DNA of 64,000 nucleotides from Dermatemys mawii. Its lineage: Eukaryota; Chordata; Testudines; Dermatemydidae. Under the pieces are notes generated by a model. The model saw nothing but the letters and a program-made list of their open reading frames with translations, was not told the origin of the DNA and did no database searches. Below, piece after piece: positions 37,264-48,632 of this stretch. The stretch covers positions 22,097,023 through 22,161,022 of the forward strand of contig ML677335.1 in NCBI GenBank assembly GCA_007922305.1, in the 5' to 3' direction. The stretch's first letter is position 1. Each line of letters starts with the position of its first letter. The translations under genes and the position numbers were made by a program.

Positions 37264-38239
37264 ATTAATTTGCTTTAGTAAAGTTTCTGTTGGGTGTGAT
37301 ACAGTGAAAGTGTTTGGTTCCAGGTGAGAACTACAAGCCAAAAGCTCTTCTCAGGGTCAACTATTATAATGGAGAACAGAATTTAGCCCTGTACATTTTG
37401 GATTCCTAACCTGTAGGACTGAACATTTTAAATATAGCCTACTTACTGAAAGACATGACTGTGTCAAATACTTACATAGAAATGAAGTTAGGGTAACATT
37501 TTTAAACTAGTGTACTTTTCCATTTCTTAAATAAAATAGCAGTACTTACAAGTTATTACATAATCACAGACTCTCTGTGGGTATAATACATGTACTTCGG
37601 TTTACTTGTTTTATTTTCCTAATGTAGATGGCACTTGTTAAACTCTTTTGAGACTATTTCTGTAAGCGATCCGAATTCGGAGCACTAGAAGTAGAACCAA
37701 TTATGTGAAAGAAAAATAAACACGAAGCTGTGTTTTTCCGTTTGCTTTTCACCGTTGCTAACATGAATCTTTTGTGATGCCCGTGCTATTTTTCACAATA
37801 CTGAAACTGGATAAAATAATACAAATACTCAGTTTAAAAAGAGCCCTAACCAACCCCAGTATACACTGAGTTGTTTGCACAGAGACTTTCTGGACTGGCT
37901 GCTGCCTGCTGGATCTAGTTTCTGTAGACCCCTCCCCCAACCTATCCCATCCCAAAGATGAGATTAATGAGTTTTAATCGATTTGTACAAATAAAAGGCG
38001 GGGAGGGGGGAGCGGTGTGTGATGGTCGTCGGGATCCGTTGTAAATGAAGGGCTGTTTTCAAGGCCGCCTGGAGAAGAGTGAAATTAAAGTAGTACAGTT
38101 TGAAGAGTTTATAGCAGATATTTTAAAAGGGGTTACGCTCATGTACCGTGGCACTTAATTTATTTGAGTCGATAGTGGTTTTCATGTATTACTGCACTGA
38201 AAGCTAGTACTAATGAATGGGTCATTTACGGGTATTTTC

Positions 38240-38970
38240 TATTACGGAATAGGTGAACGGAGCTGATCCGTGTCCGTCCCAGCGTGCTGCTCAGTGGGGG
38301 CGGATTCTGGGTTGCTTCCGTTTATCCCGTTCGCCTCAGTTTGTGGTTTTACACGAGCTAGTGGCTCTGAGGCAGAGCCGGGCATTAAACGTGCCCCGCC
38401 AGAGAAGCTCCGCATGCGCTCCAAGGCAGGGGCTTGGTCCCTGCAAAGGGTTAAGCGCCCTCTGGAGCAGGAACGTGCCGTCCAAGGCGTATTGGAGCGG
38501 GGCGGGGATCTGCACAGGGGACGGGCCGTACGCACGGGGCCCGCCACAGCGGCCCTGCTGAGCTCAGCGATTTCGCAAGCCCGCCGGGGCGCAGGGGAAG
38601 GGGGCTGCCGGCGGTTCAGGAGGCGGAGGCAGGAACAAGCGCCTGGGGGGGGATCAGCCGCCGCTGGCGTGGGCGGTGCAGTACGTGCGGCCATAGGGCC
38701 AGGCCAGGGCGCTCCCTGAGCAGCGGGAGTTGGAGAGTAACCGGGGAGTAGCAGGCCCCGGGCTGGCGGCCCCGCGTGTAGCTTTGGACCCAGGTGGGGT
38801 GCGAGGAGCAGTCAGCCGGGGGAGCTGGAAGGCAGCATGCCCCGTGTAGGGCGGGGGGAGCGAGGGTCTAGGAGTGCACCGATAGGGGGAGACCAGGGAG
38901 CTGCTGTGCTTCGGTCCCCTTCTCTACAAAGGGGGAAACCCACCACCCCTGTACAGGGCGGTGAGCGCTG
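38240..38970. promoter_or_regulatory. CpG island with no recognised gene, about 8 kb upstream of DDIT4
   Basis: About 730 bp of CpG-dense GC-rich sequence (GCATGCGCTCC, GGAGCGGGGCGGGG, CAAGCCCGCCGGGGCG) in AT-rich surroundings. It contains GC boxes and a good plus-strand donor GGCG|gtgagc at 38960/38961. Downstream (39.5-40.2 kb) the plus strand is purine-rich. Open frames of 100-160 codons occur on both strands, none with recognisable protein features. It could be the promoter of a non-coding RNA or a distal DDIT4 element. Confidence 0.6.
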
Positions 38971-41119
38971 TCGGGTTGTGCCAGAGCAGAGCTACTTAGT
39001 AGATTCTCCCAGGTCAGCTTTCCAGGCCTTAGGCGTGGGGGCAGCACTTGCTGGGGTTTGTGGAGAGGTGCCTGGTCACCTGGTGCTGACTGTTTCCCAG
39101 CTATTAAGTTGCACTAAGACATCAAGAAATACATCAAATACTTCCCGAGGGTCTCTTTCACTGCGGTCAGTTGCTGTGGTCCCTCCAAAGCTCATGAATG
39201 GAAGGGGTGGGGTCCAGTCTACCCATAGGGCATATGTATCTGGGGAAAGAGGCACAAACAGAGCCCCAGCTCCAGTCGTAATGGAGTACATAGCTCATGA
39301 AGGGCCTCATCACATCAGATAATGGGAAACACCCTAAGATGCATCCTGCCAGTGAATGCAAAGACCTGTCCCCTACCCGCAGCCATAGGGTGCCTGCATG
39401 TGGGAGCACAAGGACGCTAGGGAACAGCCTCGGGCTGTGCATGAAGCAGATTAGGGAAGAAGCCCAAGGGTGCAGCTCAGACTGTGAAGAGCTTTGAATA
39501 TTAGGATCCTCTTGAGTACCACCAAGCCAGTACACACAGGAGGGGAGGCTGGGGAAAGAGGAGCCCAACTGCGGTGATGGGGAAAGGAAGAAAGCCAGCC
39601 TAGTTACCAGGGTTAGGTGGGGTTGAGGAGGAGTTGGAGGGAGGAGAATCCTGCACATGACAAGAAATGTGGAGGTAGTACTCTAGTGTGAAGAGAGATG
39701 ATGGCCCAGGGGAAACAGGCTGCTGGAGAGGGCAAGCACAGGTTGTTGGGAGGTGAGTGGAATATGATAAGGGAAACAACAAGGAAGGGAGAGCCAGTGA
39801 GACACAGGAACACGCAAACAGATATGTTGAAAAAAGTGAATAAAAAGGAGTCAGACAACAGATGGGGAAGGAGAGATGGTTATCACTATATTTATATAGT
39901 GCACTGAGGGTATGCTAGGTGCTTTGAAGACTTGTAGCAAGTCAAGACTTGTGTGGAGCAATGTACAACCTGCATAAAAAAAGGGGATGGTGCACAAAGG
40001 TTGGAACTGATGAACAAAGGAGTTTGAAGCAAGAGACAAGTGTAATTTAAAAAATAATAAGAGACAAAGAGGAACTAAAAGGGTTGGGGGATGGAGGAGA
40101 ATAGAAGTACAGAAGGAAGCAGAAAATCCGAGATAAGAATAAAAAAAAGGGACACAGGAGAAAAAGCAAGAGATGCCCAAGATAGTATTGAGCTTCCTGT
40201 CCTTTCTTTGACTTAGGCCTGTTGCAGTCACTCAGGTCTGTCACCGTTGGGTGTGTTTGTGCTTTTCTGGATCTTATTGCTATATACATTTTGAATGTGC
40301 TTTCAGAGATCAAGCCTTGAACTGGCCTGAGGGAAAATTTTCAAAATAGCCACCTCCCACCCCCCAGATTAAGGGGATTCATAGGGATATAAAAACTAGG
40401 GGCAGGACAGCACAGAGGCAGTTTGCCAGCAGTGAGCCTGAAGGGAGTCCCAGCCAGTCTTCATGAATACTAATACCTCAAAGCCAGCCAGCCAGCAAAT
40501 CCCCAAAGTTATCCTGCTAGAGAAAGGAAAGAGCATTTATTTGGTGTATTTGTGTCTTTGTTGGTTCTAAGCTATTCTGGTTATTGTGGCTAAATAGTGT
40601 TATTTTCGTATCTGGCTGCATTTTATTTTCAGCCCTGCACTAGGTTTGGTATCATTGCAGCATGGTTGGGATCACTGTGCTGGTAGATGTGCCCTCTTTC
40701 AGAAAAGTTGTGACAAATCAGAAGTCAGAGTGGAAAAAAACAAGGAGCAATTCTGCAGAATGCCACCCACAAACTAAGCTTCACACACTTCTGGTACCGA
40801 AATGCAGTGCCACTCAAAAGTAAATTGTGGAGCTCTGTGTAACCTTTGATCTGTAGTGAGAAATTGTTGATGGATTTGATATTGACTAACAGAGGTATTG
40901 GTTGTGAATCTCAAGGTGGAAGGCAATTTGGGTAAAAATATTAATTAAATGATAGATGTCATGAGTCTGAGGAAAGGAAGGAGTGAGAGCTGCAGAATAA
41001 GAAGACTAAACTCAGAGAAAATGCTAGGTAACGTCCCATGGAAAGAAAATCTAATGGTAGAGGAGTTCAGGAGGGCTGGCTGTTTCTCAAAAAGACAGTA
41101 TTAAAGGTGCAACACCAAA
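38971..41119. other. Purine-rich intergenic DNA
   Basis: Between about 39530 and 40170 the plus strand is unusually rich in A and G. Minus-strand open frames here are rich in Phe, Leu, Ser and Pro, which this bias explains. A block with PuPy-balanced sequence follows (40.38-40.7 kb), possibly an unidentified repeat. Confidence 0.5.
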
Positions 41120-42200
41120 CTATATAGATATGAAGGAAATATAGGAAGAATAGTAGAACAGATGTAAGATATGGACAAGTGAAGAGAGTCCACAGGAGAG
41201 CAACAACAATGATAAATGTTTTAGAAAAGAAGAATAGTAATGGCCTTTGACAATGGGTGAACTCCAGCTTTGAGGAGGCAAGTCTGCCAGCCCCAGCCAC
41301 AATGGGCCGAGCTGCTGCCCCCTAGCATCAGCTCCTCCCGCCTCTGATGGCCCTGCCAAGCCACTGGCCCCAGTGCCGAGGAGGAGGGATGCGGCGAGGG
41401 GGGTGTGTGTGGAGTGGAGGAGGCGGTGGGGGTCTCGGGGAAGGGCCATGGCCCACGTGTCCAGTGGTGGGTCAATGGCAGCTTATGGTAATGGCTCAAT
41501 CAGGAGCTCTTTAATGACCTGAAAATCTAAAAGAATTATCGACAGTAGTAGTGCTGAAAAGCATGTGGGATTATAGTGGATCACAAACGGAATGACTCAA
41601 CAATGTGATGCAGTTGCAAAAAAAGACTAATATTCTGGGGTGTATTAACAGGAGTGTTGTATATAAAACACAGGAGGTAATTGTCCACCTCACTAAGCAC
41701 TGGTGGGGTCTCTGGAACACTGCATAAGTTCTGGGTGCCACACTTTAAGAAAGATATGGACAAAATGGAGAGAGTTCAGAGGAGAACAACAAATGACCTA
41801 TGAGGAAAGGTTTAAAAAAGTACTGTTTATGTTTAGTTTTGACAAAAGAAGACTAAGTGGGGGACTTGATAACAGTCTTCAAATGTGTTAATGGCTGTTA
41901 TAAAAAGGATGATGATCAATTGTGCTCCATGACTACTGAAGGCAGGACAAGAAGTAATGGTCTTAAACTGCAGCAAGGAAGATTTAGATTAGATATTAAG
42001 GGGAAAAATCTAGTATAAGGATAGTTAAGCACTGGAATAGGGTTCCAAAGAAGCTTGTGGAATTCCCGTCAGAAATTTTTATGAACAGATGAGACAAACA
42101 TCTCTCAGGGATAGTCTAGGTATACTTTGTCCTGCCTTAGCGCAAAGGTCTGGACTATTTGACCTCTTGAGGTCCCTTTAAGCCATATATTTTTATGATG
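41120..42200 (+). mobile_element. Older CR1 LINE 3' region, interrupted by GC-rich DNA
   Basis: From 41700 on, the sequence encodes a decayed CR1 C terminus (TGGGTGCCACACTTTAAGAAA, then AGAGTTCAGAGGAGAACAAC) and ends in a typical 3' UTR (TTTGACCTCTTGAGGTCCC). A related piece lies at 41120-41230. Between them, about 41255-41480, is a GC-rich, probably inserted stretch of unknown type that gives spurious open frames. Confidence 0.7.
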
Positions 42201-42889
42201 GGGCTGCTCAGATTCTTGGGCTTGGTGTATGCCCCAACCGCTGTGTGTGGAATTTTAGGCTTCTCTCCTTTAGAAAACCCCCTTGGGCAAAATTCTTCTA
42301 TTAGCTGTTACACCCAAACAGCTGTCTGTAAACCAGGAGAGCTGCCTGGGTGTAACAGAGAAGGATTTGGTCAACTAAATATATTTTAAGGAACAAGGTA
42401 TAAAAAAAAATCCAGCAAACATATTGAATGCTAGTTTATTTGACTGGGAGTGCTGTCCTTTCTCCGACAGCTGAAGAGTTAATTCTAAACTCACCATTTT
42501 GAACTGGATTTTATCTTTAAAAAAATAGGTCAGGGAAGGTTCTCTGATCCCTCTTGTGGTGGTTTCATTCCAAAAAGAGAATAATTATTCACAGATTGGC
42601 TGACCACATAAAATCCTTGTGCATGACCCTGTTGTGTTCTGAGAACCAAGACTCCACAAGCCTATTTGTAGCTTCTCTGTGTCCAGAAATGCACAGATGG
42701 TTAATAGTCCCATCTGCCTCTAATTCTGAAGTATTTCAGTTGCTTATTTTGAGGGGGAAGGGAGGTCAAGAGAGATCCAAATCATCTTAATCTGGCCCTG
42801 TGTACAACAGGATCCTGGAGACTAACACACATAATGCTTGAGTAGTGGGGAAGTCTGGGAATCACCAGAGCAGTTTATAGCTGATGAGC

Positions 42890-43455
42890 TTGTAGGTTTC
42901 TAACCATCAGATGAGTGAAGTTCTGGAACAGCCTTTCAAGGGGAGCAGTGGGGGACAAAAATGCCTAACTGGCTTCAAGATTTGAGTTTGATAAATTTAT
43001 AGAGGGATGAAATTGGCATGTGGGTCATCTGTGACCGCTAGTAGCAAAAATCTCTAGCAGCCGGAAATGGGACACTAAATGGGGAGGGCTGAGTTACTAC
43101 AGTTAATTCTTTCCCAGGGGTCTGGCTGGTGAGTCTCACTGACATGCTTAGGGTAAACTGATTGCCATATTTGGGGTTGGGAAGGAATTTTCCCTCAGGT
43201 CAGATTGGCAGAGCCCCGGAGTGGTTTTCATCTTCCTCTCTAGCATGGAGCACAGATCATGTGCTCATTTGACCTAGTGTAAATGGTGGATTCTCTGTAA
43301 CAAAGTCATTCAATCGAGATTTGAGCACTTAAGTAACTCAGCCACAGGTTATGGATTGTTTACTGGTGTAGGTGGGTGAGGTTCTGTAGCCTGCGATGTG
43401 CTGGTCAGACTACTAGATGATCACAATGGTCCTTTATGGCCTTGAAGTCTAGAAG
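42890..43455 (+). mobile_element. Old CR1-like LINE 3' region
   Basis: Diverged CR1-type 3' UTR. GGAATTTTCCCTCAGGTCAG and GCATGGAGCACAGATCATGT lead to GACTACTAGATGATCACAAT and a GTCTAGAA end. Distinct subfamily from the 60 kb copy. Confidence 0.65.
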
Positions 43456-43762
43456 ACCCTGCTGTTACCACAGCCAGCAGGCAGTGTGTGCAGCAGAAAT
43501 TCTTCTTCACAGAGGACTCCTCTGCCTTTAGTACATCCAGATCTAAAGTTGCTGCAAGTAATGAACAAATGAAGGGCTTGACCCTGCTCCTACTGAAGTC
43601 AACAACAAAACTCCCATTAACTTAAATAGAAACATAATTGGGCCTTTAAGCAGCCAGGAGGTTTAGCCCTTGATGGGACTGCAGCTGAGAGAGAGTTTAT
43701 AGAGCTGCTGCCGCCACTGCTGTCTATACCCCAAATTTTGTTCAGAGGCTGCAGCGCTGTCA

Positions 43763-43822
43763 GAGTTACTACAGTGAATTCTTTCCCAGGTGTCTGGCTG
43801 ATGAGTCTCACTGACATGCTGA
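43763..43822 (+). repeat. 60-bp copy of the CR1 segment at 43092-43151
   Basis: GTTACTACAGTGAATTCTTT, followed by a block ending CTCACTGACATGCT, repeats the segment 671 bp upstream with a few changes. It is either a second CR1 fragment or a local duplication. Confidence 0.7.
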
Positions 43823-44672
43823 GAGGAGCTCCCATCAGAGGAGCCAAGAATATTATGGCTTTTACCATGCTTGTTGGACCTGGTCTCTCTTGTTTTTTTG
43901 ACCCTCTTGTGTTTGGAGTATAATGTAGGCAAAGTGAGCGAAACAAAGCAACAAGACCCAGTTATTTTCCTGCACACATCATTTCTGTGCACGAATCTTT
44001 ACTCTGATGATGCTGAAACAGTGAAGCGAAATCTAGCAATAGTTTAGGGGGGAAAAAAATTCTGGGGTGGAAACTTTTGACCACAAAGGTCAAATCTTGA
44101 AGGTGAAGACATGCTGTCTTCTGGAATTTAAGCAACTGGCAAGTTACCTGTTACAAATGTTCAGTGCCATAAGATCTTTGTGACTTAAGAAAGGGGTTAA
44201 GGAGTATGTGTTGAAAGTGTGGACAGAGGTGATACTTGCTGCATTGACTTTTCTCCACTTCTCCCCTAGTGACAGTTAAATTGTGGTTCATATAACTTTT
44301 CTGTCGTCATGTTAACAGTGTAAGCCTCAAGCTATGGCAAAAAGAGAGCCTTGTAAAATTGGTCTGATGTAAAAATAATCAGAGATCTGAACATCTCTCA
44401 CTCTGTATTCCCCTTGCATGTTACTTAAGTTAGTACAGTATTTGCAGAATTTTGCAGTCTGTATAGATCCCTCTGTAGATTGTGGCATGACTTTTATCAG
44501 TTAACAGGGATTTCACTGAGAGTTGTCTAACTTGTAGTCCAGTACCTGTCTCTGTCTCCTCCCTAGTTCTGTTTCAGTGAGTGAGACAGAGTGTAATTAT
44601 AATGTCCTTATCTAGTACTGTACTAGATAAGGCCAGGCTCTTACTTCCCTGGAATGTCCTCCTTGTTCTTGC
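43823..44672. other. Intergenic DNA left of the Harbinger element, no gene recognised
   Basis: No repeat or exon recognised. It ends at the TTA target duplicate of the transposon. Confidence 0.5.
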
Positions 44673-44675
44673 TTA

Positions 44676-44860
44676 GGGCTTGGTTACACTTGCACTTTAT
44701 AGCGCTATAAAGCCCCCACGAGCGCTATAACCTCCTCCCCGTCCACACTGGCAAGTCACGTAGAGCGCTATAACCGCTGAGTTATAGCGCTATTGTTAAT
44801 CCACCTCCGCATGGGGAATAAGGGCTGTAGCGCAGCTGCTGTAGCGCTACAGCAAGAATG
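44676..44860. repeat. Harbinger left terminus with repeated AGCGCT palindromes
   Basis: After the terminal repeat come several copies of an AGCGCTATA-type palindrome: TTATAGCGCTATAA near 44698, GAGCGCTATAAC near 44720 and 44763, TTATAGCGCTATT near 44781, and GTAGCGCTAC near 44842. The right end has related copies near 48890, 48928 and 48970. Such arrays are plausible binding sites for the transposase or the MYB-like protein; binding is inferred. Confidence 0.6.
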
Positions 44861-45040
44861 TGGACACCCACTGTGCATTAATTGGCCTCCAGCCCGTCCC
44901 ATAATTCCCGTTCGAGCCACTCTGGTCATCACTTGCAAACTCTTTTGTCCTGTCCTCAGGTGACCACATATCAGACCCACCCTTTAAAGTTCCAGGGAAA
45001 TTTGAAAATCCCCTTCCTGTTTGCTCCAGCCAAGTGTGGT

Positions 45041-45143
45041 GTGCTCTCAGGGAATCCTTGCAGGTGATCATTCTCATTGATCTGACTGATTGCGTGGCGT
45101 GCTCTCAGGGAATCGTTGCAGGTGATCATTCTGATTGATCATC
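45041..45143 (+). repeat. 58-bp tandem repeat in the leader of the MYB-like gene
   Basis: GTGCTCTCAGGGAATCCTTG at 45041-45060 recurs at 45099-45118 with one change, each followed by a CAGGTGATCATTCT-type block. The second copy ends just before the ATG at 45144. This is probably promoter or 5' UTR sequence. Confidence 0.75.
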
Positions 45144-47182
45144 ATGACTCCACGTGCCATGCCTCCTCGCAATAGGCGATCCCCAGCATGGAGCAATAGC
45201 GAGGTGCTGGACCTCATCAGCTGTTGGGGGGAAGAGGCTGTTCAGTCTCAGCTGCGATCTAGCCGCAGGAATTTTGATACCTATGGGCAGATATCACGGG
45301 CGTTGGCGGAAAGAGGCCATGAGTGGGACACTCTGCAGTGCCGTGTTAAGGTAAAGGAGCTTAGGAATGCGTATCGCAAAGCCCGCGAGGCAAACGGCCG
45401 CTCCGGGGCAGCCCCGGTGACTTGCAGATTTTATAAGGAGCTGCACGCAATACTTGGTGGTGATCCTACAGTCACTCCATCGACCACCACGGACACTTCC
45501 CAGCCCACCAGTGAAGGGGTGGGTGAGGAGGAAGACGAAGAGGAGGAGGATGAAGAAGAGGAGGAGGATGAGGACGAGGCGGCAGCGACCTGGGGCACGG
45601 AGGAGTCCCTGGACGCGTGCAGCCTGGAGCTCTTCTCAAGCCAGGAGGGCAGCCAGCCACAGCGTCCGGTGGTTGCAGGGGGAAGCTCAGCAGCGGATTG
45701 CGGAGGTAAAGCTGCTTTTGTATTGGGAAGGCTGGCAGCTTGGGGTGGAAAGGGATGCAGGGGGCATTCCACCTGGAGCTCTTCTCAAGCCAGGAGGAGG
45801 GCAGGGGGGCATGCAGCCACGAGCTCTCCTCTAAAGCCAGGAGGAGGGCGGCCAGCCACAGCGTCTGGCAGTTGCAGGGGCCAGCTCAGCAGCAGATTGC
45901 GGAGGTAAAGCTGCTTTTCTATGGGGAAGGCAGGCAGCTTGGGGTGGAAAGGGATGCTTGCATGCTTGCCTACATGTGGAATAGAGCATTGATGTAGTCT
46001 ATCACCTTGCGGTAGTCATCATTAGTAATCTCTTCAAAGGTCTCAATAAGAGCGCTTGCAATGCGCCTACGCAGGTTTCCCGGGACAGCCAGCGTGGCCC
46101 CTGTCACGGTCACTAGTCCCCGCCACTGTGCTACGATGGGTGTGGGGAGCATTGCTGCACAGAGGCAAGCTGCACATGGCCCTGGGCAGAAGCCGCATCT
46201 CATTAAAATCCCTTCCCTTTGTTCCTCAGTGACTCGAAGCAGCGAGATATCTTCCAGGACAAACACCTACGGAGAATGTTGGAACAGTGTTCAGAGTAGG
46301 GCTCCTGTCACTTCCCGGCACTCCACGCCCCTGCCACAGCTTTTCAGGGCAGGGAAGAAATCCTTCCCCCTGCCTGCTGTTCAGAGTGGGGCTCCTGCAA
46401 CTTACCGGCACTCCCCACCCCCTCCCCCGGCACAGCTTGTCTGGGGCAGGGAAAAAATCATTTCCCTTGCCTCTGGAGTGCACTCACCATGGCAGGGGCT
46501 CCGTTGCTGTATCTGTGCTCTCTGCGGGACAGGCAAACGGGGAATGTGGGGGAATCATAGGCATGTCTGCTGTTTACAAAGGAACCACTGTCAAATGTAT
46601 CTTTTTATTTTAGAAGGATCGTCCTTGAGCCCTGTGCCATTGCTCTTATCAACAGCTGAGAGGCTGAGGCGACTGAGGAAGCGGCCACAAAGGAGCAAAG
46701 AGGATCTTGTACAGCAAGTAATGCAACAGGCTGTAACGGAGAATCGAGTTGCACAGAGGTGGAGGGAGGACCAGAGCAAGTTGAGGGAGAAGGCGCGGCA
46801 GGAGAATGCGATTCACTGCCGGAAAAGCACCGATAAGCTGCTCTCATTACTGCAGCTTCAATTGGAGACTGTGCAGCGGATTGCCACCCTTCAGGAGGAG
46901 AAGCACCACGCTCTCCGCCCCAATTATCATTTGCCCCAAAACCCTTCCCCTTCTGTGCCTCAGTACCCCCCAGGCCACTATCATCAGCCATATGGTTATC
47001 ACCATCCACAGCTGCCTCCAACCCCTCTGTCTTCACCGAACAACCCCCAAACCCCGGACCATTATCCACTACAGTCAACCCCTAATAACATGCCTTACTG
47101 CCCTCCGCAAATGGGGTTTGGGGGACATGGCCACTGTGAGGGCACTGGAGACTCAGAGACCCGGACATATTCCAATCTCTGA
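45144..47182 (+). CDS. Harbinger accessory MYB/SANT-like DNA-binding protein, three-exon model
   Basis: Model: exons 45144-45705, 46230-46295 and 46614-47182, with donors gtaaag and gtaggg and acceptors ctcag and tttag. Both junctions are phase 1, so the frame stays open for 398 codons to a TGA. Residues 11-105 form a MYB/SANT-like domain (SPAWSNSEVLDLI, then VKVKELRNAYRKA and CRFYKELHAILGG). Residues about 126-147 are almost all Glu/Asp. Exon 3 starts with a basic RLRRLRKRPQRSK, followed by a probable coiled coil and a Pro/His/Tyr-rich tail. In Harbinger elements such a protein binds DNA and helps bring transposase to the nucleus and to element ends. An ATG nine bases upstream (45135) is an alternative start. 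Intron use is inferred from frame and consensus only. A host-domesticated role is not supported here, because the gene sits inside a recognisable transposon. Confidence 0.75.
45628..45918 (+). repeat. Duplicated exon 1 end and splice donor in the MYB-like gene
   Basis: The stretch from AGCTCTTCTCAAGCCAGGAG to GCGGAGGTAAAGCTGCTTTT occurs twice (about 45628-45719 and 45777-45918), so a second donor lies 199 bp downstream. Only the first donor keeps the frame with exon 2. Confidence 0.8.
46290..46475 (+). repeat. Tandem repeat of about 94 bp inside a Harbinger intron
   Basis: GTTCAGAGTAGGGCTCCTG at about 46288 recurs as GTTCAGAGTGGGGCTCCTG at about 46379, each followed by CCGGCACTCC and CAGGGAA blocks. 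The first copy contains the exon 2 donor gtaggg; the second copy has gtgggg there. Confidence 0.7.
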
Positions 47183-47271
47183 CTGACCCCATGCCACCCC
47201 CATTGCACCTCCCCCGGCTTCCCCCTCACATGCATCACAGTATTTTCTTTCAGCAACTGAAGTACCTGTTC

Positions 47272-47311
47272 AATAAATGAATTGTCTTCTTAATAAATGG
47301 GTTTCTTTATT
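47272..47311. terminator. Convergent poly(A) signals of the two Harbinger genes
   Basis: AATAAA at 47272-47277 serves the plus-strand MYB-like gene, 90 bp after its stop. On the minus strand AATAAA at 47306-47311 lies about 92 bp after the transposase stop. The predicted transcripts would overlap by a few tens of bases. Confidence 0.6.
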
Positions 47312-47402
47312 AAGTGTACATACATTATTACAGGCTACAGAAAAGGAAATGCCTGTTCCTATTAAAAGAATGCTCCCTCCCTCCCTCCGTCTGCACCTCA
47401 CT

Positions 47403-48632
47403 TTAGAACTGGCTTTCAGCCTCAAAATGCTCCCTCAAGGCTTCCCTGATCCTAACAGCCTCGTGCTGGTCCCCTCTAAGAACCCTCCTCTCTGGCTGGG
47501 CGTATGTGGCCTCCAGGCGTTAAACCTCCGAGGACCATGCCTGAGTGAAGCCTTCGCCCTTCCGCTCACAAAGATTATGTAGGGCACAGCATGCAGAAAT
47601 AACCGTGGAGATACTACCCTCGGCCAAGTCTAGCCTCCCATAAAGACAGCGCCAGTGTGCCTTGAGACGCCCAAAAGCACACTTCACAGTCATTCGACAC
47701 CGGCTGCCTGTAGTTGAACCTTTCCTGACTGCTGTCCAGGCTCCCTGTGTAAGGTTTCATGAGCCAGGGCATTAAAGGGTAAGTGGTGTTGCCAAGAATC
47801 AGTATGGGCATTTCCACTTCCCCCACGGGGATCCTCTGGTCTGGGAAAAAAGTCCCAGCTTGCAGCTTCGTGAACAGGCCTGTGTTGCGAAAGATGCGTG
47901 CGTCATGCACCTTTCCAGACCAGCCAGCATTAATGTCAGTAAAACGCCCACGGTGATCCACAAGCGCCTGGAGAAGTACCCCTTTCGGTTAACGTACTCG
48001 TCTGCTAGGTGGGCGGGCGTCAGAATAGGTATATGGGTCCCATCTATCGCCCCTCCACAGTTAGGGAAACCCATTTCTTCAAAGCCAGCAACAATGTCAT
48101 GCACATTACCCAGAGTCACGATTTTTCGTAGCAGGATGTGATTAATGGCCCTGCACACTTGCATCAGCACAACTCCAACGGTCGACTTTCCAACCCCAAA
48201 CTGGTTGGCCACCGATCGGTAGCAGTCTGGGGTACCCAGCTTCCAGATCGCGATAGCCACCCGCTTCTCCACTGGGAGGGCAGCTCTCAGTCTGGTGTCC
48301 TTGCGCCGCAGGGCGGGGGCAAGTTCAGCACACAGTCCCATGAAAGTGGCTTTTCTCATTCGAAAGTTTTGCAGCCACTGCTCGTCGTCCCAGACTTGCA
48401 TGACGATGCGATCCCACCACTCAGTGCTCGTTTCCCGTGCCCAGAAGCGGCATTCAACAGCCGTGAGCATGTCTGTTAATGAGACAAGAAGCTTCGTGTC
48501 AAACGCGTTCACCGCTTTGATCTCGTCTTCGGACTCATCACTGTCATCCTGCATGTCAAGGATTAACTCCACTGCACACAGAGATGTGCTGGCGACAGTC
48601 GTCAGCATGTTCCACAGCAGTTCTGTATTCAT
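47403..48632 (-). pseudogene. Harbinger (HARBI1-like) DDE transposase, broken by two frameshifts
   Basis: From MNTELLWNM (ATG at 48632) the frame runs through an acidic segment, WWDRIVMQVWDDEQWL and a helix-turn-helix-like region (YRSVANQFGVGKSTVG). It reaches GGAIDGTHIPI, with the first catalytic Asp at 48042-48044. A small deletion near 47970 shifts the frame. The next frame carries DINAGWSGKVHDARIF with the second Asp (47902-47904). A second shift near 47702 moves into a frame with CAFGRLKAHW, LHNLCERKGEGF and REALREHFEAESQF, then a stop; one TAA also interrupts this last part. The residue expected to be the third catalytic Glu, before CAFG, reads Lys (47682-47684). Even if the frame were intact, activity is doubtful. 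An open frame extends upstream to 48803, but that part does not resemble the family. Confidence 0.88.

Larger units (their letters stand above)
33935..38239. other. Intergenic DNA, no gene recognised
   Basis: AT-rich with the SINE at 36.5 kb and the MITE fragment at 37.15 kb. 35331-35480 may be another MITE remnant. 37950-38240 is repeat-poor and borders the CpG island. Confidence 0.5.

Noticed and set aside
38242..39322. Frames of 100-161 codons in the CpG island
   Set aside because: Present on both strands and explained by lack of stop codons in GC-rich DNA; no domain or conserved feature.
41120..41499. Minus-strand frames of 77-109 codons
   Set aside because: They cross from decayed CR1 into a GC-rich insert and share no frame with CR1 protein.
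45135..47182. Unspliced open frames 45135-45908 and 46061-47182 as two separate genes
   Set aside because: The second begins in what looks like an intron and has no matching N terminus. Splicing at consensus sites with matching phase joins the family-like parts into one protein.
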